DNA of 60,030 bases from Candidatus Accumulibacter regalis (GCA_000585075.1 JEMY01000026.1:110616-170645); one strand, 5' to 3'; positions 26,487 through 35,834 are shown, counted from the first letter of the stretch. The notes: a model not told the origin generated them from the letters alone. Program-made: numbers and translations.

Positions 26487-28412
26487 TCAGGGCGACGGCC
26501 TGGCGCGGGCGTCACACGCCTGGCCCGGACCGTCGCCGACACGCAGCGTCAGGTCGGGCGGCGGATCGTGGATGGCGATGAAGGGGCGTGCCCCGGGCAC
26601 AATGTCCACCGCTTCGATGCGCGCCGGCGGAACGCTCACCAGCCCGGGCACCCAGTGGTAGCGGAGGATCAGCGGTGAGCCGGCGGCATCGGCCAGGGTG
26701 ACCCGGTTGATGCAGCGCTCGACCACCCGCGCACTCCCGTGGACGACGAAACCGGGGCTCGCTGCGCGCACGAAGGCGGTCACCGGCCCCAGGTCGGCGA
26801 GCTTGTCGACTCCGGGCAGGGCCGCCATGGCTGCCCGGCAGGCGGTGCTGTGGCACAGCATCCAGCGGATGTTGTAGGCGTCAAGGAAAGCGTTCAGCTG
26901 CTCCGGCGAATGCTCGGCGTAGGGTTTGCCGAAGGCGAAGTCGTCCCAGGCGCTGGCAAAGTCGGTAAAGGGGTAGGGGCCGCCGATGAATTCACGATTG
27001 CTGGCCAGGGCGTAAAGGCCCGCCATGTGGCCCCCGTCGTGAACCCGCGCCAGTGAGAGCTCGAAGAAAACCCGCGCCGAGGCGTCAGTCTGTGTGCCGA
27101 GAAAGTCGAGCAGCGGCCGGGAAAGTCCACCTTCGCCCTTGACTTCCGGTGCGGCAACGGCATAGCGGCCGGTCTCGGCCGGCGCCAGGATCTCGCGCTC
27201 CGCTTCGCGGACGAAAAAGGCCAGAAAACCGGCAACGATGAGCAGCGCGGCGCCCCGGAGCCAGCGTCCGAACCCGTGCGCCGCAGGAATCTGCTGCGCT
27301 GCCGCGACCACGCCGGCTGCCGCCGGGACGACCAGACACAGCCAGGCCAGTGCGCTGAAGCGGTTGGGTTGCAGGGATGCGAGCGCCGGGATGACGGCTC
27401 CGAACGAGGCCCAGATCATGAGCAGCACGGCAGCGGCGATCAGCGCCAGCAGCGCGCGTCGCGCGCTGCCGCGCCAGCAGCCGATACACAGCAGAGCGCC
27501 GATCCACAGGACGTTGTACAGTCGCGACCCGCCGGCCGCCGTCGGCGCCAGGCCGAGCAGTTCCTGCAGCGCCAGTGTTGGATCGACCGCACGCTGATAG
27601 GGGTGGACAATCGTCGCGAAGCTGGGCGTGGTCAGCGACGGCCACAGCCAGATACCGTTCAGGAGCAGCATGCCGGCGAGCAGGACGGCCACCACCGCGA
27701 CGACGTTGGCGATGCGCAGGCCGGCACGCAGTTCGTCCACCAGCAAGGGCAAGCCGATCAGCGCGGCGGCGACGACAAACAGGGGGTGCACGAGCAGGCC
27801 GATTGCCGCCACCACGGTCAGCAGCGCCAGGCGCCACAGGGTCGGCCGGCGGCAAACGCGCAGCGCGGCAACCGCGAAAGGAACGCTGGCGAAGGCGACG
27901 ATCACGTATGACACGAGGCCCGCGGCGTGGTACCAGCGAATGGCGCCCGTCCACCAGAGCAGCACGCTGAAAAGCGCGACCACAGCCGCAACGCTGACCG
28001 GCAGACGTAGCAGCACGCAGGTGGCGACGAGCATCGCCGGGGCGAGAACCCCGGACCAGAAACTGAACTGCTTGTAGATCACGGGAATGTTGGCGGAGGC
28101 CGTATCCAGGCAGGCCAGCAGGGCCGGTAGTTTGGCGCTGGCGTTGAAGCTGACCCCGCCGAGGTGGCCGGCAGCGAAGAAGATGTCGTAGCCGGTCAGG
28201 CGCTGCTCGGCGCACAGTTGGCGGGCAACTTCCATCTGGTACTGGTGGAAAGGGGCGTCGATGTGCACCAGGCGCGCGGCATCCCACAAGGCCGACAGCG
28301 GAAAGAAATACGCCTGCAGGACGAGTTGCACGAGCAGCGTGACCCCGACGACGGCAAGCAGCGGCATGCCGCCGCTGGGCTCGGCGGCGCGATCGGCGTG
28401 GGCAGCTCTCAC
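26487..28412 (-). CDS. Large polytopic membrane protein, GT-C-like, last gene of sugar-transfer operon
   Basis: A 641-residue protein with about 12 membrane helices in the first ~400 residues and an extracytoplasmic C-terminal domain of about 230 residues. The first loop after helix 1 carries HIDAPFHQYQMEVARQL, an acidic loop in the place where GT-C transferases have their catalytic Asp. It overlaps the upstream GT2 gene by 4 bp. With GtrB-like and GtrA-like partners upstream, it plausibly transfers or modifies a polyprenyl-linked sugar outside the membrane, like the third gene of gtr clusters. The family could not be named from sequence. Confidence 0.75.
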   Translation of the reverse strand: MRAAHADRAAEPSGGMPLLAVVGVTLLVQLVLQAYFFPLSALWDAARLVHIDAPFHQYQMEVARQLCAEQRLTGYDIFFAAGHLGGVSFNASAKLPALLACLDTASANIPVIYKQFSFWSGVLAPAMLVATCVLLRLPVSVAAVVALFSVLLWWTGAIRWYHAAGLVSYVIVAFASVPFAVAALRVCRRPTLWRLALLTVVAAIGLLVHPLFVVAAALIGLPLLVDELRAGLRIANVVAVVAVLLAGMLLLNGIWLWPSLTTPSFATIVHPYQRAVDPTLALQELLGLAPTAAGGSRLYNVLWIGALLCIGCWRGSARRALLALIAAAVLLMIWASFGAVIPALASLQPNRFSALAWLCLVVPAAAGVVAAAQQIPAAHGFGRWLRGAALLIVAGFLAFFVREAEREILAPAETGRYAVAAPEVKGEGGLSRPLLDFLGTQTDASARVFFELSLARVHDGGHMAGLYALASNREFIGGPYPFTDFASAWDDFAFGKPYAEHSPEQLNAFLDAYNIRWMLCHSTACRAAMAALPGVDKLADLGPVTAFVRAASPGFVVHGSARVVERCINRVTLADAAGSPLILRYHWVPGLVSVPPARIEAVDIVPGARPFIAIHDPPPDLTLRVGDGPGQACDARARPSP

Positions 28413-29431
28413 GACACAGGGTCAGTGTCGGAGCGAACCAGGCGGTCGACGAAAAAGAGCGGCCGGCGTTTGGTCTCCAGGAAGATTTTCGCCAGGTACT
28501 CGCCGATGACGCCCAGCGAGAGCAGCTGGACGCCCGAGATCAGAAACAGCGGAATGACGATCGACGCCCAGCCGGGTAGCGCGGCGTCGGTGAATAAACG
28601 CACGCCGAAAGCCCAGAGCCCCATGCCCAGGCTGAGCACAGACACCAGCATCCCGAGTGCGGTAATCATGCGCAGCGGCGCTGCCGAGAACGAAGTCATT
28701 CCCTGCCAGGCGAGCGCGAGCATCTTACCCAGCGGGTATTTGGACTCGCCGGCAAAGCGTTCGGCGCGCTCGTAGGCGACCGTTGTCGACGGAAAGCCGA
28801 GTTGCGGGATCAGGCCGCGCAGGAAGAGATTGGACTCCGGGTATTCGCGCAGGGCTTCCACCGCGCGGCGGCTCATCAGCCGGTAGTCGGCGTGGTTGAA
28901 GACGATCTCCACCCCCAGCCGGTCGAGCACCCGGTAATAGCCTTCGGCGGTGAGCCGCTTGAAGGCGCTGTCGGTGCCGCGAGCGCTGCGGACGCCATAG
29001 ACGATGTCGTGACCGCCGGCAAAAGCCTCGAGCATTTGCGAAATTGCCCCCAGGTCGTCCTGCAGATCGGCGTCCACGCTGATCAGGACGTCGCCTTTGG
29101 CGGTGAGTATGCCGGCCAGGAGGGCGACCTGGTGCCCTCGATTGCGCGACAGCTTGATGCCGCAGACGCGCATCGCCGGCTGCTCCGCGGCGGCCTCGAT
29201 GAGGCTCCAGGTTTGATCGCGGCTGCCGTCATCGACGAACCAGGTACGGCTCGCGGGATCGATGCGGCCAGCGTCGATCAGGCCCTGCAGCAGCGCCGCC
29301 AGACGCCGCGCCGTCTCGGGAAAGACCTCCTGCTCGTTGTAGCAGGGCACGACGACGCCGAGTACGGGCGCTTGCCGCGCGACGGCTGTCGCGGCAACGG
29401 TATCAGCAGCTGCGGTGCTTGAAGATGGCAT
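28409..29431 (-). CDS. GtrB/DPM1-like polyprenyl-phosphate glycosyltransferase
   Basis: A 340-residue family-2 glycosyltransferase that links a nucleotide sugar to undecaprenyl phosphate. The catalytic domain has VVPCYNEQEVFPETARRL, the FVDDGSRDQTW metal region, LSRNRGHQVALLAG and SVDADLQDD. Two C-terminal membrane helices (LRMITALGMLVSVLSLGMG and WASIVIPLFLISGVQLLSLG) end with GEYLAKIFLETKRRP, the usual GtrB/YfdH ending. It overlaps the GtrA gene by 29 bp and the downstream gene by 4 bp, so all three are coupled. Confidence 0.93.
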   Translation of the reverse strand: MPSSSTAAADTVAATAVARQAPVLGVVVPCYNEQEVFPETARRLAALLQGLIDAGRIDPASRTWFVDDGSRDQTWSLIEAAAEQPAMRVCGIKLSRNRGHQVALLAGILTAKGDVLISVDADLQDDLGAISQMLEAFAGGHDIVYGVRSARGTDSAFKRLTAEGYYRVLDRLGVEIVFNHADYRLMSRRAVEALREYPESNLFLRGLIPQLGFPSTTVAYERAERFAGESKYPLGKMLALAWQGMTSFSAAPLRMITALGMLVSVLSLGMGLWAFGVRLFTDAALPGWASIVIPLFLISGVQLLSLGVIGEYLAKIFLETKRRPLFFVDRLVRSDTDPVS

Positions 29432-29786
29432 AGCGGTTTACCAGATAGAAGGACACGGTATAGGCGGCAACGCCGCAAGCTTGGGCGAGCGCGCCAGGAA
29501 GTTTCAGCCAGCTCAACGCCAGATGCAGGACGGCTGCATTGAGGGCGTAGCAGGCCATCGCCGCGGCGGCATAGGCAGGAAGTCCCTCGCGGTGCGAGCG
29601 CTGGCTGCGGAAGGTGTAGCTCCGGTTGAGCAGGTAGCTGGCCGCCCAGCCCACCAGGTAGCCACCGGCGTTGGCCGCCAGGGGAGGCAGCCCGGCACCG
29701 TACTGCAGGAGCACGATCAGGCCGTAGCCAATGACCGTATTGACCACCCCGACGATCAGATAACGAATGGTCGTGCCGTCGATCAT
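29403..29786 (-). CDS. GtrA-family flippase-like membrane protein
   Basis: A 127-residue protein with four membrane helices. The opening IRYLIVGVVNTVIGYGL and the loop SYLLNRSYTFRS are the GtrA (PF04138) signature, and the end FYLVNRYAIFKHR completes it. GtrA proteins are thought to flip undecaprenyl-phosphate-linked sugars. The stop of the methyltransferase gene and this start overlap (ATGA), and the end overlaps GtrB by 29 bp. Confidence 0.93.
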   Translation of the reverse strand: MIDGTTIRYLIVGVVNTVIGYGLIVLLQYGAGLPPLAANAGGYLVGWAASYLLNRSYTFRSQRSHREGLPAYAAAAMACYALNAAVLHLALSWLKLPGALAQACGVAAYTVSFYLVNRYAIFKHRSC

Positions 29787-30478
29787 CGTCTGGCGTGGAC
29801 GAAATACTGCGCCCCCAGAGGCAGCCAGCGCATGCGATCCTCGAAACGTCGCCAGGCCTTGAGCGTTGCTGGAAAGAACACCCGATAGTCCACGCTCGTC
29901 GAGCTGAAGCCGGCCTGCGCACAGCGCCGCGCCATCTCGCCGGCGCGGATCAGGATCGCGTTGACGTCCAGCGGGCAGGTGTTGACTGCGCGCACCGTCA
30001 GTGGATTCAGCGGGTTGTGTTCGTAGATCATCAACGGCGCGTCCGCCTTGAGAACCCGCCGCAGTTCGGACAAGGCAGCCAGGTGCTGAGCAGGCGGGAT
30101 GTGGTGAAAGACGCAGCAGGCAAATCCGCCGTCCACACTGGCGTCGGGAAGGTCCAGGCTGGCACCGTTGATGAGCAGGTAGTCGGGGCCGTCACCGTGG
30201 GCGATGCGGGAGGCAGCCAGGCTTTCTGCCGACACGTCGGCACAGAGCAGTTGTGCCTGTGGCAGATGGCGGCGGAACGGCGCGACGGACGCCCCGACAC
30301 CACTGCCGAAATCCAGGTAACGGCCGTCGGCCGGCCCGCCTGTCTGGCGTACCAGTTGGGCGAAGTCGCGCATCTTGTACTCGGCGAAATACTCCGGCTC
30401 TTCGCCCGTGATGGCCACGTTCTGCGCATGCAGGCTGCGGTAATCCTTGGCAAACTCATCAAATTCGGCTCGGCTCAC
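29783..30478 (-). CDS. SAM-dependent methyltransferase (class I), first gene of sugar-transfer operon
   Basis: A 231-residue methyltransferase. The SAM-binding loop is YLDFGSGVGASVAPFRRHLP, followed by LLCADVSAESLAASR and the post-II region DGGFACCVFHHIPPAQHLA. The start is taken at GTG 30478 (VSRAEFDEFAKDYRSLHAQN), because relatives begin at this point and GAGAGGAA lies upstream. ATG 30529 in the same frame would add 17 residues that lie partly inside the terminal repeat of the mobile element next door. Its target may be the sugar or lipid handled by the coupled GtrA/GtrB pair. Confidence 0.85.
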   Translation of the reverse strand: MSRAEFDEFAKDYRSLHAQNVAITGEEPEYFAEYKMRDFAQLVRQTGGPADGRYLDFGSGVGASVAPFRRHLPQAQLLCADVSAESLAASRIAHGDGPDYLLINGASLDLPDASVDGGFACCVFHHIPPAQHLAALSELRRVLKADAPLMIYEHNPLNPLTVRAVNTCPLDVNAILIRAGEMARRCAQAGFSSTSVDYRVFFPATLKAWRRFEDRMRWLPLGAQYFVHARR

Positions 30479-30512
30479 GGGCGGCGGTTCCTCTCTTCTT
30501 CGACTTGCTACG

Positions 30513-30890
30513 CTAGTGTAGTGCTGCATTCTTGATGACACTTTCAGCGACCCTGACAGCAGCGTGAAAGCGCAGGGTGGCGGAAGTTCGCCCGGTCCAT
30601 ACCGCTGCCCGCCTCGCCAAACCCGGGCCACCATTTCCCAGCCACCGTCATTGCGAGGAGGCGTAGCCGACGCGGCAATCCAGTTCCATTCTCTGACTGC
30701 AGGTGCGCCATATCAGCCGCGCGAAAAACAGAACCTCTGGATTGCCACGTCGGCTACGCCTCCTCGCAATGACGTGCAGGCTGTTGTGACGCTGTATTTC
30801 CGGCGCGACTTTCAGCACGCCGGACAGCCGCTTGAAACCATGTCGCCGCTGGCGTTCTTATGTTCGCTGTTGCGTGAAACACTACGCTAG
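30513..30890. mobile_element. Palindromic MITE-like element, copy 2, with extended flanks
   Basis: The core (30647-30773) has 37-bp inverted arms beginning gtcattgcgaggaggcg, as in copy 1 at 9882, but in the opposite orientation. The wider element ends in CTAGTGTAGTG (30513-30523) and CACTACGCTAG (30880-30890), an 11-bp terminal inverted repeat with one mismatch. It carries no coding sequence. Its left end reaches into the start region of the methyltransferase gene and may supply or disturb the promoter. The 11-bp ends are a weaker claim than the core. Confidence 0.65.
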
Positions 30891-31225
30891 GGCATCTTCA
30901 GCGGCCCCCGGACCAGGAAGCTTGCTTTGGCGAAGGAAATCATAGCAAGGTTTAACAGGCTTGTAGGCGGAGAAGGCCGGCCAAAAGGAGCCGTGGTGTG
31001 ACCGAGTTGTCATTACGGCCAATGTTGTGCCGGCAGGCGCGACGCCGGTACCTTGCGCGGCGGTCGTTGCAAAGCCTGTCACGAACAATGTGAGTGAATC
31101 GGGTAACATTCGTCCGCATCCAAGCGGCACCCGTTCTGGCTCGCGGTCTGCGGGTTGTCCGGACAAGCCCTGGTTCTGCTGCGCGCCCGTTTACTTGCAG
31201 CCCTTGCCTGGAGTGATTTTTTGTC
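30891..31225. other. Intergenic stretch without recognised features
   Basis: 335 bp between the mobile element and the next GT2 gene. I see no convincing gene, RNA or repeat; it should hold the promoter of the glycosyltransferase at 31226. Confidence 0.6.
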
Positions 31226-32164
31226 ATGTCGTCCGTCTCCGTGGTCATCCCCACTTACAACTGCTCGCGCTACATCAGCGAAACCCTCAACAGCATTCTT
31301 CGCCAGGGCGCTGCGGATCTCGAGATCATCGTCATCGACGATGGCTCGACCGACGACACCTGTGCCATTGCCCGCCGTTTCGGCGATCCGGTTCGGGTCA
31401 TTGAGCAAAGCAACGCCGGCGTCTGCGCCGCCCGCAACCACGGCATAAGGGAAGCGCACGGCGAGTTCATCGCCCTGGTCGACCATGACGACTACTGGCA
31501 GCCGAACAAGCTGGCCAACCAGCTGGCGGCTTTCGCCGACAATCCCCAGGTCGATGTCGTGTTCACCGACTTCGTCTGGTGGCGGCAGGACGACGCGGGA
31601 GCGTTCCCGGCGCCGGCAGACTACCTCCCGCGAGCGGCTGCGCAAGGGGTCGACGACGACTTTTCGGGCTGGATCTATCACCAGATGCTGCTCGACAGCT
31701 GGGTATTGACCAGCACCGCCCTGGCACGAACCGCGGTCGTCGTCGCTCAGGCGGGTTTCGACGAAGCGCTTCCCTACAGTGAGGATTGGGATTTCTGGTT
31801 GCGAGTGTCGAGAAGCTCGCAGTTCCTGAAGCTCCGCGAAGCGACGACGCTCTATCGGCAGCACTCGGCGCAGGGGTCGCGGGTCATCAGGCCAATCGAC
31901 TACCGCACGCGCCTGCTCGAGACGGCGGCAGAACGCTGGGGACTGTGCAGCCAGGACGGTCGCTGCGTTGCGGCGGAACGTTTCCGGCGCCAACTGGCCA
32001 TCTACTGCGCCGAATTCGGCCTCGGGCACCTGAAAGGGGGCGTTGGCGCAAGCCGCGCGATCGCTGCCAGGGCGTTTCTCAAGGCCTGGTCGATCGATCG
32101 CAGCTACTGGCGCAGCCTCGCCTATCTGGCGGTGACGCCGTTCGGCTGGAAGCCGGGGTGGTAG
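31226..32164 (+). CDS. Family 2 glycosyltransferase
   Basis: A 312-residue cytoplasmic glycosyltransferase of the GT-A fold. Motifs: VSVVIPTYNCSRYISETLNS, IIVIDDGSTDDT (nucleotide-sugar binding) and ALVDHDDYWQPNKL (the DxD-like metal site is DHDD). Then comes LPYSEDWDFWLRVS, where the catalytic ED motif lies. GGAGTG lies upstream of ATG 31226. The gene stands alone, with no same-strand partner closer than napF 240 bp on. It probably adds a sugar to an exported glycan or LPS; the donor is unknown. Confidence 0.9.
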   Translation: MSSVSVVIPTYNCSRYISETLNSILRQGAADLEIIVIDDGSTDDTCAIARRFGDPVRVIEQSNAGVCAARNHGIREAHGEFIALVDHDDYWQPNKLANQLAAFADNPQVDVVFTDFVWWRQDDAGAFPAPADYLPRAAAQGVDDDFSGWIYHQMLLDSWVLTSTALARTAVVVAQAGFDEALPYSEDWDFWLRVSRSSQFLKLREATTLYRQHSAQGSRVIRPIDYRTRLLETAAERWGLCSQDGRCVAAERFRRQLAIYCAEFGLGHLKGGVGASRAIAARAFLKAWSIDRSYWRSLAYLAVTPFGWKPGW

Positions 32165-32405
32165 GACCTCCTGCCAACGACGCTTGCCCGACGCTGCTCT
32201 CCCCAGTCTGGTAGACTCGGCCAGCGAACGATGATCGCTGCAACCACTGGAGAGCTTTGCATGTGTGACCAAATGGCCCTGCCCGGCATTCGGCGGCGCG
32301 CCGCCGCAGGCAGGACCTGCGTCGCGTCTGAGCGCGGGTACGCGCTCGCTGGCGAGCTGGCGCCGGTGGCACACCAGCGGCGTCTTGAATGCCTGGAGTG
32401 GGCCC

Positions 32406-32906
32406 GTGAGCGACCCGGCTAGCCGTCGCAACTTTCTCCGCGGAAGATTCGCACGGGCGACGGCGCCATTGCGGCCGCCGTGGGCCGTCGCAGAAGAGGC
32501 TTTTCTGCAGGCCTGCACGCGCTGCGCCGATTGCCAGCCAGTCTGTCCGACCGGGATCATCCGCAACAGCGACAGCGGCTATCCGGTGCTTGATTTCGGT
32601 GTTGGCGAATGCTCGTTCTGCGCCGCCTGCGTTGACGCGTGCACCACCGGTGCGCTGCGTCGTGCACCGGCTCAGGAAGCCTGGTTTCTGCGCGCGGCCA
32701 TTGGCGAGCGCTGCCTGGCGGCCAGGCAGATCGAATGCCGAATCTGCGGCGATCATTGCCTGGCAGGCGCCATTCGCTTCGTGCCGCGGGTCGGCGGAAT
32801 TGCCTTGCCGGTGGTGGACACTTCGCGATGTACCGGCTGCGCGGCGTGTTTTGCGCCGTGTCCGACGCAGGCCATTCGTATCGGGGAAATCGATGAGCGT
32901 CGCTGA
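32406..32906 (+). CDS. napF: Ferredoxin-type protein NapF
   Basis: A 166-residue cytoplasmic iron-sulfur protein that helps mature or supply electrons to NapA. The N-terminus SRRNFLRGRF is typical of NapF. Cysteine sets for [4Fe-4S] clusters are CTRCADCQPVCPTG, CSFCAACVDACTTG, CLAARQIECRICGDHC and CTGCAACFAPCPTQ. I start at GTG 32406 because GGAGTGG lies 3-9 bp upstream and the family N-terminus begins there; the upstream sequence is not NapF-like. It is separated from napDAGHB by a fusion gene on the same strand and faces them convergently, an unusual layout. Confidence 0.92.
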   Translation: MSDPASRRNFLRGRFARATAPLRPPWAVAEEAFLQACTRCADCQPVCPTGIIRNSDSGYPVLDFGVGECSFCAACVDACTTGALRRAPAQEAWFLRAAIGERCLAARQIECRICGDHCLAGAIRFVPRVGGIALPVVDTSRCTGCAACFAPCPTQAIRIGEIDERR

Positions 32907-32987
32907 GTGCGGCGAGCGCGGTGCTCGTCGCCGCGTCGCTCGCCAGCCGCTGTTCGGCCGGGCGATCGCTGGCCGGAAGGCGCGCCG

Positions 32988-35834
32988 GTGGTGAGCGCGG
33001 AACCGCTGCCAGCGCCCTTGCTGCCGCCGTCGCCGGAAGTGTCGGAGCGCCTGCTGGGCGTGCTCACGGCTCTGGTCGCCGAGACGCGCCCGGGCCGTGT
33101 CGCACGGGTGAGCCTGGGTAGTCACCTCGAGCGCGATCTTGGCCTGGACAGCCTGGCGCGCGTCGAACTCCTGTTGCGTGTCGGCAGTGAGTTCGGCCGC
33201 TCGTTGCCGGAGGCGGCGCTGGCCGACGCCGAAACGGCGCAGGACTTGCTGCGCTTCATCGTCAGTGCAGCGGCCGAAGACCATTCGCCGACCGGCGTCG
33301 ATCTGGCCAAGCACGGTGGCGGCCCGATCGGGGTTCCGACGCAGGCAGCGACGCTGGTCGATGTCTTCGAGTGGCACGTGCAACGCAATCCGCAACGCAC
33401 GCATGTGCTGCTCTACGGGACTGGCGGCGGGCATGGCGAGTTTCTCCCCGAGGCCATTTCCTACGCCGATCTGTTCGCGCAGGCGCGCCGCATGGCCACC
33501 GGCCTGGTGACCCGCGGACTGTTGCCGCGACAGACCGTGGCCCTGATGTTGCCCACCAGTCGCGACTACCTGAGCAGCTTTTTCGGGGTCTTGCTGGCCG
33601 GCGGAATTCCGGTGCCGATTTATCCTCCGGCGCGGCTGGCGCAGATCGACGATCACCTGCGCCGGCACGCGCGTATTCTCGCCAACGCCGAAGCGGTGTT
33701 CATCGTCACCGTGCCGCAGGCGAAAGGCGTTGCCGCGCTGTTGCGCCGCGAGGTGCCGAGCCTGAATGAAGTGCTCACCCCGGCGGAGCTCGACAGCGAA
33801 CCGATCGACTTGCTGTACCGCGCGCAAGCCGACGATATCGCTTTCCTGCAGTACACCTCCGGCAGCACGGGCGACCCCAAGGGAGTCGTTCTCAGCCACG
33901 CCAACCTGTTGGCCAACGTGCGCGCGATGGGTGAGGCCTGCGCGGTGACCAGTGACGATGTCTTCGTTTCATGGCTGCCGCTCTATCATGACATGGGACT
34001 GATCGGCGCCTGGTTTTGCCCGCTTTACTTCGGCATGCCGCTGGTGCTGATGTCGCCCCTGGCTTTTCTCGCGCGCCCGGCACGCTGGTTGCGGGCCATC
34101 TCGGATCATCGTGGGACGATTTCGCCGGCGCCCAATTTCGCTTACGAACTGTGTGCGCGAAAACTCGCCGACGGCGATGTGCAGGGGCTGGACCTCTCGT
34201 CCTGGCGTCTGGCATTGAACGGCGCCGAACCGGTGAGTCCGGCGACGCTGCAGGCTTTCGCCGAGCGCTTCGCCCCCTACGGTTTGCGCGGCGAGGCGAT
34301 CACGCCGGTCTATGGTCTTGCCGAATGTTCGGTCGGGCTGGCTTTCCCAACGCTGCAGCGCGGGCCGTTGATCGATCGGATCCGGCGCGAAGAACTGGTC
34401 AACGAGAAAAGCGCCGTTCCGGCGACCAGCGACGATGACCAAGCGATGCTCGTTCCGGCGTGTGGACGGGTCCTGCCAGGGCATGAGATTCGTATCGTCG
34501 ACGCGGAAGGCTGCGAACTGCCGGATCGGCGCGTCGGAAGACTGCAGTTTCGTGGCCCCTCGGCGACGCGTGGCTACTATCGCAACCCAGCGGCGACGCA
34601 GGCGCTGTTCAGCGACAGCTGGCTCGACTCCGGCGATTTTGCGTATACCGTCGCTGGCGAGATCTATCTGACCGGCCGGGTCAAGGACTTGATCATTCGT
34701 GGCGGAAGGAACCTCTACCCCTACGAACTCGAACAGGCGGTCGGCAATATTCCGGGCGTGCGCAAGGGCTGCGTGGCCGTTTTTGCGAGCCAGGATGCGC
34801 TCAATGGCAGCGAACGGCTGGTCGTTCTGGCCGAGACGCGCGAGGAAGATGCGACGGTGCTCGACGCGCTGCGGCAGAAGATCAACGCTGCCGCAATTGA
34901 TGTAATCGGAATGCCGGCTGACGAAATTGTCCTGGCCCCACCGAATTCGGTACTCAAGACTTCGAGTGGCAAGATTCGCCGCAACGCTTCGCGCGACGCC
35001 TACGAGAACGGCGCGATCGGTGCTCCGGCGGCGCCGGCTCGGCAACAGATGCTGCGCCTTGGCGTCGCGTCGCTGCGCGCGCGCTTGGGCGAGATGGCGC
35101 GGCGTCTTGGCCGGCGGCTCTATGGCGCTTGGTGCTGGAGTGTTTTTCTCGTCCTCGGCGTGCCGACTGCGGCGGCAGTTGTCGTTCTCGGCAAGCTGCT
35201 GCACTCGCCGGCGAGCGGACGTCGCCTGGTGCACCGGGTGGCGCGGCTCGTCCTGGTGCTCGCCGGGATTCGCTTGCAGATCGGCGCCGCGGCGGGTTTA
35301 CCGAAAGCGCCGCATCTGTTACTGGTCAACCACTGCAGCTATCTTGACGCGCTGGCCCTCTGCGCGGCATTGCCGCCGAGCCAGGCCTACTGTTTCGTCG
35401 CCAAACGCGAGTTCGTCGAACAGCCGGCAGTACATGCTTTCCTGAGCGCGCTCGGCACGCTGTTCGTCGAGCGCTTCGCGGCGTCGAGGAGTGCCGAGGA
35501 CGTCGACGAGATCGCTGCGGCGCTCCGGCAAGGTCAGAATCTGGTGATTTTCCCGGAAGGAACCTTCTCGCGAGAAGCCGGGCTGAAGCCGTTTCGCATG
35601 GGCGCCTTCGTCGCCGCTGCGCGGGCCGGGACGCCAGCACTGGTTGCCGGTCTGTGCGGCACACGTGCGATCCTGCGCGATCAGACGTGGCTCCCGCGGC
35701 GCGGTCGCCTGGCGCTGACCTTCGGGCCACTGCTGGCGCCGGTGGGCGACGACTGGGCCGCGGCCGTGGCCTTGCGCGATGCCGCGCGCAAGGCGATGCT
35801 CGGGCTTTGCGAAGAGCACGACCTGGAACATTGA
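32988..35834 (+). CDS. ACP - fatty acyl-AMP ligase - PlsC-type acyltransferase fusion
   Basis: A protein of about 948 residues with three parts. Residues about 20-90 are an acyl-carrier domain with the phosphopantetheine Ser near 54 (ERDLGLDSLARVEL). Residues about 130-690 are a fatty acyl-AMP ligase: YTSGSTGDPKGVVLSHANL for the P-loop, VYGLAECSVGLAFP, DSGDFAY and GRVKDLIIRGGRNLYPYELE. After a membrane-like segment (about 725-745), residues about 770-945 are a PlsC acyltransferase with NHCSYLD (HxxxxD) and FPEGTFS. It could activate a free fatty acid, hold it on its own carrier and pass it to a lysolipid, like Aas of E. coli. Start at GTG 32988 has GGAAGG 7 bp upstream; GTG 32991 is adjacent. 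Confidence 0.9.
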   Translation: MVSAEPLPAPLLPPSPEVSERLLGVLTALVAETRPGRVARVSLGSHLERDLGLDSLARVELLLRVGSEFGRSLPEAALADAETAQDLLRFIVSAAAEDHSPTGVDLAKHGGGPIGVPTQAATLVDVFEWHVQRNPQRTHVLLYGTGGGHGEFLPEAISYADLFAQARRMATGLVTRGLLPRQTVALMLPTSRDYLSSFFGVLLAGGIPVPIYPPARLAQIDDHLRRHARILANAEAVFIVTVPQAKGVAALLRREVPSLNEVLTPAELDSEPIDLLYRAQADDIAFLQYTSGSTGDPKGVVLSHANLLANVRAMGEACAVTSDDVFVSWLPLYHDMGLIGAWFCPLYFGMPLVLMSPLAFLARPARWLRAISDHRGTISPAPNFAYELCARKLADGDVQGLDLSSWRLALNGAEPVSPATLQAFAERFAPYGLRGEAITPVYGLAECSVGLAFPTLQRGPLIDRIRREELVNEKSAVPATSDDDQAMLVPACGRVLPGHEIRIVDAEGCELPDRRVGRLQFRGPSATRGYYRNPAATQALFSDSWLDSGDFAYTVAGEIYLTGRVKDLIIRGGRNLYPYELEQAVGNIPGVRKGCVAVFASQDALNGSERLVVLAETREEDATVLDALRQKINAAAIDVIGMPADEIVLAPPNSVLKTSSGKIRRNASRDAYENGAIGAPAAPARQQMLRLGVASLRARLGEMARRLGRRLYGAWCWSVFLVLGVPTAAAVVVLGKLLHSPASGRRLVHRVARLVLVLAGIRLQIGAAAGLPKAPHLLLVNHCSYLDALALCAALPPSQAYCFVAKREFVEQPAVHAFLSALGTLFVERFAASRSAEDVDEIAAALRQGQNLVIFPEGTFSREAGLKPFRMGAFVAAARAGTPALVAGLCGTRAILRDQTWLPRRGRLALTFGPLLAPVGDDWAAAVALRDAARKAMLGLCEEHDLEH

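Noticed and set aside
30882-31166. Open frame of 94 codons on the minus strand upstream of the GT2 gene
   Set aside because: No start signal, no recognisable domain, and composition like random GC-rich sequence.
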